From Fidelibacterota bacterium (lineage in GTDB: Bacteria; Fidelibacterota; Marinisomatia; SCGC-AAA003-L08; GCA-002704045): 7,118 nt of DNA. The notes below the pieces were generated by a model. It searched no databases. It was not told the DNA's origin and was given only the letters and a program-made list of their open reading frames with translations. The DNA lies in contig PAFF01000084.1 in NCBI GenBank assembly GCA_002704045.1, positions 1 through 7,118 on the forward strand, read 5' to 3'. Both the position numbers and the translations under genes were made by a program. Positions 1 through 6,649 of this stretch are shown one piece after another (the first letter of the stretch is position 1; each line of letters starts with the position of its first letter).

Positions 1-860
1 ATAATAATCAAAACAATGTTTGGACGTTTTTTATTATCAATTTTAATATCAATATTATCTTTTGAATTTTGTTTAACTAAAATTGAATATTCATTTTGAA
101 TTTCTTTATAATTATCACTTTTTAAAAAAGTTTTATAGATTTTTTCTGATCTCATTTCAATAATTGATCTACTGAAGAAAAAAACTGGATTTTGTGCTAT
201 TTCATTAAGCATATTATCATTACTATAATGAGCATATCCCCAATCTAAAGGTCTCTCTTGAAATCCGCCCCTAAATAAAACGACTGTAAATATCAGACTT
301 ATCAGGAAATTTAAAATATTAAGTAAGATGGAACTATTTCTTACTTTAATAAAAAATTTGTAGGTTGAAAATGATTTAAATGAAACAAAGATAGTTAAAA
401 TCCAAAATGAAATATAAAAAATTAAATTATATTCTTTCAAAGCGTGTAGCCATCCTTCTTTCCCCTCTGCTCCATAATAAATAAACATAATATTAAGATG
501 GTGATTAAATTCTTTAAACCATTCTAAATCAATTGAACAAAAAATTATTATAAATGAAAAGACAAATAACGAAAATATTTTTATAAAACATTTATAAATT
601 TTATTTTTATCATTTAATATTGGAAAGAAAATTGTAAATAAAATTGGTAATGAAAGAAACGAAGAAATTATGAGATCTAATCTTATACCAATTAAAACAG
701 ATTTCAATATTAGTTCTCGATAAACAATATCATCAAAATAAAGATATGACAGTATTAATCTGTAAAAAAAGAAGATAGTAATAACTACTATATGAAAAAA
801 TGCTAAAGTAATTATACCATTTGAAAAATAACTATTTCTGAAGAAGTTATTATTAATCAT
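1..860 (-). CDS. LtaS/MdoB-like membrane sulfatase (phosphoglycerol transferase family), N-terminal part, cut by window edge
   Basis: I translated this frame by hand: it is open from an ATG at 860 to the left edge (286 codons), and an in-frame TAA sits directly before the ATG, which fixes the start. The visible protein has about five hydrophobic segments near residues 14-37, 53-81, 92-109, 144-161 and 178-197. Next comes a GGFQERPLDWGYAH stretch (about 199-212) followed by NEIAQNPVFFF. It then enters RPNIVLII (279-286), which is how the extracytoplasmic sulfatase/alkaline-phosphatase-like domain begins in LtaS-type proteins. This order (five helices, RGG-x-x-x-RP linker, PNIV strand) is that of the COG1368 family, which transfers phosphoglycerol or related groups onto envelope glycans or lipids. 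The nucleophile threonine and metal ligands lie beyond the window, so activity and substrate cannot be judged. It starts 7 bases after the COG2426 gene and is probably co-transcribed with it. Confidence 0.85.
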   Translation of the reverse strand, partial: MINNNFFRNSYFSNGIITLAFFHIVVITIFFFYRLILSYLYFDDIVYRELILKSVLIGIRLDLIISSFLSLPILFTIFFPILNDKNKIYKCFIKIFSLFVFSFIIIFCSIDLEWFKEFNHHLNIMFIYYGAEGKEGWLHALKEYNLIFYISFWILTIFVSFKSFSTYKFFIKVRNSSILLNILNFLISLIFTVVLFRGGFQERPLDWGYAHYSNDNMLNEIAQNPVFFFSRSIIEMRSEKIYKTFLKSDNYKEIQNEYSILVKQNSKDNIDIKIDNKKRPNIVLII

Positions 861-867
861 TTATAAA

Positions 868-1365
868 TTAAAATGATAATTTTCCTAATAATGTTAAAGT
901 TGTAACAATTAATGCACTCATACAAATACCTAAAAATGTACCTAACAAAGTATTTTTAACTGATATATTAAATAAATAAGAAGCAATACAACCAGTCCAA
1001 GCACCTGTAAGGGGTAAAGGAATTCCAACAAATAATATTAAACCATATAATTTATATTTTTCTATTCTAGAGCCTTTTTTACGAGTTCTTTTGAAAATCC
1101 AATCTAAAATTAAACTAAAAATTTTATATTTCATAAAATATTCAGATAAATACTTTATAAATAAAAAAACCAATATTGCTGCTAAATAATTACCCAAAGA
1201 GGATATTAACATTACATTAGTCCATTCTAATTTTTGGACAAGTACTCCGTATGGAATGGCTAATCTAAGCTCAACTACAGGAAGCATTGATATTATAAAA
1301 GGTACCAAATATGGATTTGAAGACAATTCACTTATAAAGGAATTTAGAGAATTTAAATCTACCAA
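868..1365 (-). CDS. COG2426 / 'small multidrug export' family membrane protein
   Basis: This 165-residue protein has the two signature stretches of the Sm_multidrug_ex family (PF06695/COG2426): PVVELRLAIPYG at residues 29-40 and GIPLPLTGAWTG at 114-125. Each lies in a pseudo-symmetric half built of re-entrant or membrane-spanning hydrophobic segments (about 20-40, 50-72, 105-127, 139-161), with a basic loop (RTRKKGSR) near 93-100. The family name comes from an early drug-resistance report; the true transport role is poorly established, so I do not infer drug export. The start is TTG at 1365, overlapping the stop of the glycosyltransferase by 7 bases. It is chosen because AAGGAG lies 6 bases upstream and because the next ATG (residue 27) would remove the first segment. 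It sits between a glycosyltransferase and an LtaS-like protein, so an envelope role is possible but unproven. Confidence 0.85.
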   Translation of the reverse strand: MVDLNSLNSFISELSSNPYLVPFIISMLPVVELRLAIPYGVLVQKLEWTNVMLISSLGNYLAAILVFLFIKYLSEYFMKYKIFSLILDWIFKRTRKKGSRIEKYKLYGLILFVGIPLPLTGAWTGCIASYLFNISVKNTLLGTFLGICMSALIVTTLTLLGKLSF

Positions 1366-2003
1366 GTTAAACTCCTTATGTAAAGCTTTATAAATGTTAA
1401 AGTATCTCTTACATTGTTTATATAACTTGTACTTGAATTGTATATAGTAGGTACAGAAATATGATCTAAGGACCCCCCATTTCCTAAAATTCTAATCAAA
1501 ACTTCAGATTCAAACTGAAAACCGTTGAGATCATAATTATACTTTTTGTAAGTTTCTAAATTATATTTTCTAAATCCACATTGAGAATCATGTATCTTTA
1601 TACCACACCTTATGGATAAAAGAAATGATGTTGTAAAGTTTGAAAATCTTCTATGAAATGGCATAGGATAAGCAATTTTTCTTGCACCAATAACAATATC
1701 ATTATGATTGTCTATATTAATAAAATCAGTTATTTTAGAAGGATCATGTTGACCATCAGTATCCAAAGTGATAGCGAATCTAAAATTTTTATCTAAACAT
1801 AGCCTGAAAGCTTTTCTTAAACTATATCCCTTACCTCTGTTCTCATTGTTTCTTACCAAATAGACACCATTAATATTAAGTGAAAAGGGGATTTTTGATC
1901 CGTCATCAACGATAACAATATCGTTAATATATTTTTTAACTTCTTTGACTAGTTTTATAAAATGATCGTTTGGATTGTATACAGGAATAATAGCGACATA
2001 CAT
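1359..2003 (-). CDS. Family 2 glycosyltransferase, DPM1/polyprenyl-phosphate sugar transferase-like
   Basis: This 214-residue protein is a single GT-A fold domain. It opens with the nucleotide-sugar-binding strand VAIIPVYN (3-10), then IVIVDDGS (29-36) and NENRGKGYSLRKAF (53-66). The metal-binding DxD lies in LDTDGQHDP (80-88), as in DPM1-like enzymes. DSQCGFRKY (139-147) and FQFESEVLI (162-170) fit the acceptor and catalytic segments of that family. The enzyme probably transfers a sugar from a nucleotide-sugar to a lipid-phosphate carrier on the cytoplasmic face of the membrane; sugar and acceptor cannot be read from the sequence. There is no C-terminal transmembrane domain, so it resembles the soluble short form, and its end (RDTLTFIKLYIRSLTW) is amphipathic. 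The ATG is one base after the MerR-like gene's stop and lacks a Shine-Dalgarno sequence, which suggests translational coupling. Its stop overlaps the next start. Confidence 0.9.
   Translation of the reverse strand: MYVAIIPVYNPNDHFIKLVKEVKKYINDIVIVDDGSKIPFSLNINGVYLVRNNENRGKGYSLRKAFRLCLDKNFRFAITLDTDGQHDPSKITDFINIDNHNDIVIGARKIAYPMPFHRRFSNFTTSFLLSIRCGIKIHDSQCGFRKYNLETYKKYNYDLNGFQFESEVLIRILGNGGSLDHISVPTIYNSSTSYINNVRDTLTFIKLYIRSLTW
1372..1377 (-). promoter_or_regulatory. Shine-Dalgarno sequence deciding the TTG start of the COG2426 gene
   Basis: AAGGAG lies 6 bases before TTG at 1365, within the last codons of the glycosyltransferase. It is one of the strongest ribosome-binding sites in the window. 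It supports initiation at TTG rather than at the first in-frame ATG, which would be residue 27. Confidence 0.8.
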
Positions 2004-2004
2004 T

Positions 2005-2340
2005 TTATTTTAATTTTTGAATCAAGTTTAAAATCTCATCAATATCAGATTTATATTCGAGTAATATGTCAGAAAGAGTAGTATTTGAAGAAATTGAACT
2101 AGTTTTTTTATTATTTAAATATTGTTTAGCACCATTTATAGTATATTTTTTGTCATATAATAGCTCTTTTATTAAATAAATTAGCTTTATATCTGTTTCT
2201 CTGTACTTTCTATTTCCAGCTTGATTTTTTTTGGGCGATAATTGAGAAAACTCAGTCTCCCAGTATCTTAAAACGTATTGTTTAAGATTAGTAGCTTTGC
2301 TAACTTCACTTATAGAGTAGTATAATTTTTTGACATTCAT
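2005..2340 (-). CDS. Small MerR-family DNA-binding protein
   Basis: This 111-residue protein has the MerR-type winged helix-turn-helix. The HTH covers about residues 7-27 (YYSISEVSKATNLKQYVLRYW), with the family-typical sequence VLRYWE at 23-28, and the wing includes AGNRKYRETDI at 41-51. A second helical stretch (52-76) follows. The C-terminal tail (about 88-111) is a short helical segment that could dimerise; the serine/threonine-rich linker is at 80-90. There is no effector-binding domain and no cysteine at all, so it is not a metal sensor of the MerR/CueR type. Short proteins of this kind are common in several Gram-negative phyla and have no well-defined target. It lies inside the operon, 45 bases after the deacetylase and one base before the glycosyltransferase. 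It could regulate the surrounding envelope genes, but the sequence shows only a weak palindrome as a candidate operator. The start has no strong Shine-Dalgarno sequence. Confidence 0.88.
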   Translation of the reverse strand: MNVKKLYYSISEVSKATNLKQYVLRYWETEFSQLSPKKNQAGNRKYRETDIKLIYLIKELLYDKKYTINGAKQYLNNKKTSSISSNTTLSDILLEYKSDIDEILNLIQKLK

Positions 2341-2350
2341 AATAATTTAG

Positions 2351-2367
2351 TTAAAGTTATACTTTAA
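2351..2367. repeat. Perfect 7-bp inverted repeat upstream of the MerR-like gene
   Basis: TTAAAGT and ACTTTAA flank a TAT centre; two further A/T pairs match outside one mismatch, giving about 2348-2370. It lies in the largest intergenic gap of the window, about 10 bases before the MerR-like ATG. MerR-family proteins bind dyads in their promoters, so this is a candidate autoregulatory site. However, it is purely A/T apart from one G:C pair per arm, and such palindromes arise by chance in DNA of this composition. Confidence 0.25.
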
Positions 2368-2385
2368 ATATAAGATCAATACATC

Positions 2386-3093
2386 CTAATAAAGCAAATG
2401 TTTTAATCCAATTGTTGCATTGGCACAAAATTGAATCATTTTATCAGTAAAATTATTTTTTTCACCATTTAAATAATATTTAATTGATTTTAAAGAAGTG
2501 ATTTTAAATACAGGTTTTCTTTGTACTAAATAGTTAATATGTGGAACATAACCAGTTTTATAAAATGAATTAAAATATATTACTTTATACCCTGCTTCTA
2601 AAATCAAATCAAAAATAATTGGATTATAGATATTAAAAGGAACAGCAAAAGATTTTACTTCTTTAGATAATAAATCTTCTAAATATTTTTTTGAACACGA
2701 TAAATCATTTAATATTTCTTTGTTAGTCATATCTGAATATGGATGATGATAAAAACTATGCGAACCTATCTCCCAACCATATTTATCTAGCTCTAAAATT
2801 TGATCATTATTTAAATGCTTAGATTTATTAATTCCAAAATTAAAATCCCAATTATTATACTTATTAATATAACCAACGACAGGGAATATCTTACCACACA
2901 AACCATAAGAATTCATTATTGGGAATGCATTCTTATATACAGATTCAAAACCATCATCAAAAGTAATTCTATTATTTAATATATTTTGAAAAGTCTGAAG
3001 TATACTAATGAAATTTTCTTTAGAAATATGGTTAATACCTATATTTGTACTATTAGTAATTTTATGAAATGATAATGCTTTTTGAATATCTAT
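2386..3093 (-). CDS. NodB-type polysaccharide deacetylase with no canonical start codon
   Basis: The frame is open from 3096 to a TAG at 2386. Counting from an ATA at 3093 gives 235 residues. The N-terminus reads DIQKALSFHKI, and an LSFHK-type opening is usual for this branch. Catalytic motif 1, TFDDG, is at 44-48, and motif 2, HSFYHHPY, at about 112-119 supplies the metal-binding histidines. Motif 3 is FAVPFN at 149-154, where many members have RPPYG; the arginine is replaced by alanine, as in the common FAYPYG variant. The C-terminal QRKPVFK (from about 191) matches a conserved region of this branch. The likely role is removal of N-acetyl groups from an envelope or secreted glycan; there is no signal peptide. 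The first ATG (2916) comes after TFDDG, so a protein started there (176 residues) would be inactive. No ATG, GTG or TTG exists upstream. The ATA overlaps the ald stop by one base (TAATA), and an ATT at 3087 is the alternative. Family assignment is firm; the start is not. Confidence 0.82.
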   Translation of the reverse strand: MDIQKALSFHKITNSTNIGINHISKENFISILQTFQNILNNRITFDDGFESVYKNAFPIMNSYGLCGKIFPVVGYINKYNNWDFNFGINKSKHLNNDQILELDKYGWEIGSHSFYHHPYSDMTNKEILNDLSCSKKYLEDLLSKEVKSFAVPFNIYNPIIFDLILEAGYKVIYFNSFYKTGYVPHINYLVQRKPVFKITSLKSIKYYLNGEKNNFTDKMIQFCANATIGLKHLLY

Positions 3094-4208
3094 TACTTAA
3101 GTATATCTTTTAATTTTGTCAAACTATAATTAAACGCATCTGAAACACCCTGATGTGTAATTTCACCTTTATAAATATTTAAGCCTTTGGCTAATGATGA
3201 ATTGTTCAACAGAGCTTCTTTCAAACCATTTTTTACAATATATTCTATATATGGATAAGTTACATTACACAATGCTGTTGTTGATGTAAATGGGACAGCC
3301 CCAGGCATATTAGCTACGCAATAATGTATTATATCATCTATAATAAAAGTAGGATTTTTGTGTGTTGTAGGCTTAGATGTTTCAATACACCCACCTTGAT
3401 CAACTGCAACATCTACAATGACTGATCCAGGTTTGAGAATAGATAACATCTCTCTATTTACTAACTTTGGTGCTTTTGCTCCAGGAATAAGTACAGAGCC
3501 AATTAATAAATCTGTTCTACTTAAGACTTCTTTAATATTATGTTCATGAGAATATAAGGTAAATACATTAGATGGCATTATATCGTCAAGATATTTTAAT
3601 CTATTTGCAGATACATCCAATATATTTACTTTTGAGCCTAAACCAGCTGCTAATTTAGCAGCATTCATTCCGACAATTCCTCCTCCAAGAATTGTAACAG
3701 TTGCTGGTTCAACTCCAGGAACACCACTAAGCAGTAAACCTTTACCTCCCACGTTAGCCTCTAATGCTTTAGCACCGTTTTGTATAGCCATTCTTCCAGC
3801 AACCTCGCTCATTGGAACTAATAAAGGTAGAGAGCCATCATTACTTTGTACTGTTTCATAGGATATAGCTATTGCATTGGATTTTATAAAATTATCAGTT
3901 AATTGTTTATCCGCTGCAAAATGAAAGTAAGTAAATATTATTTGTTCTTCTTTAACAAGATTAAATTCATTTGATTGTAGCTCTTTTACTTTGATAATCA
4001 TATCGGATTGAGCAAAAACTTCACTTGACTTTTCAAGTACAATTGCACCAGAATTGATATAATCAGTATTCGTATAACCGCTTCCTAGACCTGCATTGTT
4101 TTCTATGATTACCTTGCAACCTAAATTGGTTAATCTTTGGACAGCAAAAGGTAGTAAAGCAACTCTATTTTCATCTGCTTTGATTTCTTTAGGTACACCT
4201 ACTATCAT
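3093..4208 (-). CDS. ald: Alanine dehydrogenase
   Basis: This 371-residue protein is full length for the family. It catalyses the reversible NAD-dependent oxidative deamination of L-alanine to pyruvate and ammonium in the cytoplasm. The N-terminus MIVGVPKEIKADENRVALLP is typical of the alanine dehydrogenase/transhydrogenase family. Residues known to be essential in characterised Ald enzymes are all present at the same numbers: Arg15, Lys75 and His96 for pyruvate binding and catalysis, and Asp270. The NAD-binding Rossmann loop is ILGGGIVGMNAA at 173-184, and NMPGAVPFTST at 300-310 is a further signature. The absence of a transhydrogenase beta partner and the soluble character separate it from PntA. 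The ATG lies 6 bases after the pnp stop with no clear Shine-Dalgarno sequence, so translation is probably coupled to pnp. The gene ends TAATAG and abuts the deacetylase frame. It may allow alanine use as carbon or nitrogen source, or ammonium assimilation. Confidence 0.97.
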   Translation of the reverse strand: MIVGVPKEIKADENRVALLPFAVQRLTNLGCKVIIENNAGLGSGYTNTDYINSGAIVLEKSSEVFAQSDMIIKVKELQSNEFNLVKEEQIIFTYFHFAADKQLTDNFIKSNAIAISYETVQSNDGSLPLLVPMSEVAGRMAIQNGAKALEANVGGKGLLLSGVPGVEPATVTILGGGIVGMNAAKLAAGLGSKVNILDVSANRLKYLDDIMPSNVFTLYSHEHNIKEVLSRTDLLIGSVLIPGAKAPKLVNREMLSILKPGSVIVDVAVDQGGCIETSKPTTHKNPTFIIDDIIHYCVANMPGAVPFTSTTALCNVTYPYIEYIVKNGLKEALLNNSSLAKGLNIYKGEITHQGVSDAFNYSLTKLKDILK

Positions 4209-4214
4209 TACATG

Positions 4215-6359
4215 TTATGCTTTTTTATGATGTTTCTTCTTATTAAAAGAGGAATTGTTTGATTTTGATTCTTTATAATTATCTGGTTTTTTTAGCAATG
4301 CTTTAATACTGAACTTTAACCTGTTCAACTCATCAATATTAATTAACTTAACTTCAACATCATCACCAACGTTTAACACGTCTTCAACTTTTTTAACATG
4401 TGACCAATTTATTTCAGATATATGAACTAATCCTTCTTTACCTGGAGCTATTGAAACAAATGCGCCGAAATCCATTATTTTAACAACCTTGGCATCATAT
4501 TTCGAGCCTACTTCTGGAGTTAGATTGTAAGAATCAACAATGGATTTTGCCTTATTCATAAGATCAATATCTACACCAAGAATAGTTACTTTTCCATCAT
4601 CATCTATATTGACTTCGCATTCATATTCTTCTGATAGTGCTTTAATATTTTTTCCACCGGGGCCAATAAACTCACCTATTCGATCTGTAGGCAATGAAGA
4701 GGATATTATTTTTGGAGCATATACTGACAACTCTTTATTTGGTGTTTTCATTTTATTTTTCATAACATTAATTATATGAATACGTCCCAAGCGAGCTTGT
4801 TCTAAAGCTTCTTTCATAATGTTAATTGGTAGACCATCTATTTTTAAATCCATTTGAATTGCAGTTATTCCTTCTTCAGATCCAGCTACTTTGAAATCCA
4901 TATCTCCTATATGGTCCTCAGTTCCCAGTATATCAGAAAGAATAGCATATTTGTTTTCATCTTCCATAATTAGTCCCATTGCAATTCCTGCAACGTGATC
5001 CTTTACAGGAACTCCAGCATCCATTAGTGCTAATGAACCACCACACACAGTTGCCATAGAAGATGATCCATTTGACTCTAGTATCTCTGAAACGACTCTA
5101 TATGTATATGGAAATTCTTCTTGATCAGGTAAAATTCTTTTTAATGATCTTTCAGCTAGATTCCCATGACCAATTTCTCTACGAGATGTACTAAACATTC
5201 TGCCGACTTCACCTACACTAAACGGTGGAAAATTGTAATGTAACATGTAATTTTTGTATGATAAACCGTCAACATTATCAATCATTTGCTCATCTCTTTT
5301 GCCACCCAATGTTGTAGTCACCAGTGCTTGAGTTTCCCCTCTGGTAAATAATGCAGAACCATGAGTTCTAGGTAATAAATTAGTTTCAATTTGTATGTCT
5401 CTAATATCGGAGTGGTTTCTTCCATCAGCTCTTTTACCTTCAAGTGTAATTTTTCTTAAATTATCAGATATAGCATTATTAACAATAGTTTTAACTGTGT
5501 TTTCATCGTCTTCGTATTTATCCTCAAAGTTTGTCCAAACTTCATTTACAAATGACTCAATTTGAGAATATCTATCTTTTTTGTTCTTAGGCTTATTAAA
5601 TTCTTCGACTTTACCATTAATAAATTTTAAAACATCTTTTTCTATATCTTTATCAATTTCTTTTTTCAAATAATCAACTTTAGTTTTTCCGCATTCATTT
5701 ACCAATTCTAATTGTAGATCAATTATGTCTTTTATAGCCTCATGACCATATTGAATAGCTGATAAAAATGCATCCTCTGTGATAAAATCTGACTCACCTT
5801 CAACCATCAAAATAGAATCAGAAGTTCCTGCTAAAATAACTTCCATATCACTATCTTCTAATTCGGTTTTTGTTGGGTTAAGTATATATTTATTATTTAC
5901 TCTACCAACTCTGACTGTTGCAATTGGACCATTCCAAGGGATATCAGATATAGCCAAAGCAGCAGATGCACCAATTGTACCAATGACATCGGGTATATTT
6001 TCACCATCATATGACAAAACATTTATTAAAATTTGCACTTCGTACATAAAGTCTTTTGGAAACAGGGGTCTAACTGGTCTATCTGTTAATCTTGAAGCAA
6101 TAATTTCATGTTCTCCTGGCCTACCCTCTCTCTTAAAAAAACCACCTGGTATTTTTCCTGCTGAATACATTTTTTCTCTATAATCAACACTTAATGGGAA
6201 ATAATTTAAATTTGTTTGTTTTCTTAAATTTGCTGTAGCTGTTACAAGGAGTACAGTATCTCCGTATCGTAATACAACAGATCCGTTGGCTTGTTTAGCC
6301 ATTTGACCGGTTTCTATAGTTAACTTTTTTCCTGATATGACAATTTCTTTTTTATACAT
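4215..6359 (-). CDS. pnp: Polyribonucleotide nucleotidyltransferase (PNPase)
   Basis: This 714-residue protein has the complete PNPase architecture. It degrades RNA 3' to 5' using phosphate, releasing nucleoside diphosphates, and can add tails in reverse; it works as a trimer in RNA turnover. The first RNase PH domain spans about 1-140, with the RNA-binding FFKREGRPGEHE at 74-85 and RLTDRPVRPLFP at 90-101. An alpha-helical domain covers about 145-300. The second, catalytic RNase PH domain (about 310-545) has EDHIGDMDFK at 481-490, in which Asp482, Asp488 and Lys490 correspond to Asp486, Asp492 and Lys494 of the E. coli enzyme. The KH domain has GPGG at 566-569, and the S1 domain covers about 617-690 (FGAFVSI, GLVHISEI). 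The last 25 residues are lysine, serine, asparagine and histidine rich, probably disordered. AAGGA lies 4 bases before the ATG. The gene follows rpsO by 10 bases, the widely conserved order. Confidence 0.99.
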   Translation of the reverse strand: MYKKEIVISGKKLTIETGQMAKQANGSVVLRYGDTVLLVTATANLRKQTNLNYFPLSVDYREKMYSAGKIPGGFFKREGRPGEHEIIASRLTDRPVRPLFPKDFMYEVQILINVLSYDGENIPDVIGTIGASAALAISDIPWNGPIATVRVGRVNNKYILNPTKTELEDSDMEVILAGTSDSILMVEGESDFITEDAFLSAIQYGHEAIKDIIDLQLELVNECGKTKVDYLKKEIDKDIEKDVLKFINGKVEEFNKPKNKKDRYSQIESFVNEVWTNFEDKYEDDENTVKTIVNNAISDNLRKITLEGKRADGRNHSDIRDIQIETNLLPRTHGSALFTRGETQALVTTTLGGKRDEQMIDNVDGLSYKNYMLHYNFPPFSVGEVGRMFSTSRREIGHGNLAERSLKRILPDQEEFPYTYRVVSEILESNGSSSMATVCGGSLALMDAGVPVKDHVAGIAMGLIMEDENKYAILSDILGTEDHIGDMDFKVAGSEEGITAIQMDLKIDGLPINIMKEALEQARLGRIHIINVMKNKMKTPNKELSVYAPKIISSSLPTDRIGEFIGPGGKNIKALSEEYECEVNIDDDGKVTILGVDIDLMNKAKSIVDSYNLTPEVGSKYDAKVVKIMDFGAFVSIAPGKEGLVHISEINWSHVKKVEDVLNVGDDVEVKLINIDELNRLKFSIKALLKKPDNYKESKSNNSSFNKKKHHKKA

Positions 6360-6363
6360 TTTT

Positions 6364-6368
6364 TCCTT
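6364..6368 (-). promoter_or_regulatory. Shine-Dalgarno sequence of pnp
   Basis: AAGGA followed by four A bases and the ATG at 6359. It lies inside the 10-base gap after the rpsO stop, so pnp has its own ribosome entry but no room for a long structured leader. Confidence 0.7.
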
Positions 6369-6369
6369 A

Positions 6370-6636
6370 TTATTTTCTTAAACCTAATTTAGTACGTAAT
6401 TCTTCATAATGATTTGGATTTAATTTGACTAAATATTTAGATAATTTTCTACGTTGAGATACTAACTTTATAAGACCTCTTTGACTACTATAATCTTTTT
6501 TGTTAGTTTTAAGATGTTGTGTCAGATTATTAATTTTTTTTGTAATTAATGCGATCTGCACAGCCGTGGAACCACTATCAGACTCATTAGATCCAAATTT
6601 CTTGACAATTTCACTCTTACTAATATTCATATCCAT
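6370..6636 (-). CDS. rpsO: 30S ribosomal protein S15
   Basis: This 88-residue protein matches the usual length of S15 (about 89). S15 binds the central domain of 16S rRNA early in small-subunit assembly and forms a bridge to the 50S subunit. Diagnostic stretches are VQIALITKKINNLTQHLK (26-43), KKDYSSQRGLIKLVSQRRKL (46-65) and the ending LGLRK. The conserved His41, Asp48 and Ser51 that contact rRNA are kept, while the SPEVQIA motif is varied to STAVQIA and a usual histidine after HLK is an asparagine. The ATG at 6636 is chosen over one two codons later because AGGAG lies 8 bases upstream. It sits between ribF and pnp, the standard context. The leader is the 3' end of ribF, so I see no separate autoregulatory structure. 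Confidence 0.98.
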   Translation of the reverse strand: MDMNISKSEIVKKFGSNESDSGSTAVQIALITKKINNLTQHLKTNKKDYSSQRGLIKLVSQRRKLSKYLVKLNPNHYEELRTKLGLRK

Positions 6637-6644
6637 CTTTAGTT

Positions 6645-6649
6645 CTCCT
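6645..6649 (-). promoter_or_regulatory. Shine-Dalgarno sequence of rpsO, overlapping the ribF stop
   Basis: AGGAG, 8 bases before the rpsO ATG. Its first two bases are the last two of the ribF stop (TAGGAG), so a ribosome terminating on ribF stands on the rpsO initiation site, which favours coupled translation. Confidence 0.75.

Noticed and set aside
1..867. Non-coding left end
   Set aside because: The minus strand is open from the ATG at 860 to the edge and encodes a recognisable LtaS-like protein; it only looks empty because the gene has no stop within the window.
2386..2916. Deacetylase as a 176-residue protein starting at the ATG at 2916
   Set aside because: The family's N-terminal strand and the catalytic TFDDG motif are encoded directly upstream in the same open frame, so this start would cut off the active site.
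4540..4779. Plus-strand open frame of 79 codons inside pnp
   Set aside because: It lies antisense to the conserved KH and catalytic regions of PNPase, has low-complexity hydrophobic content and no ribosome-binding site; it is a shadow of the coding strand.
5779..6183. Plus-strand open frame of 134 codons inside pnp
   Set aside because: It is antisense to the first RNase PH domain, and its serine/isoleucine/proline-rich translation resembles no family; it is an antisense shadow.
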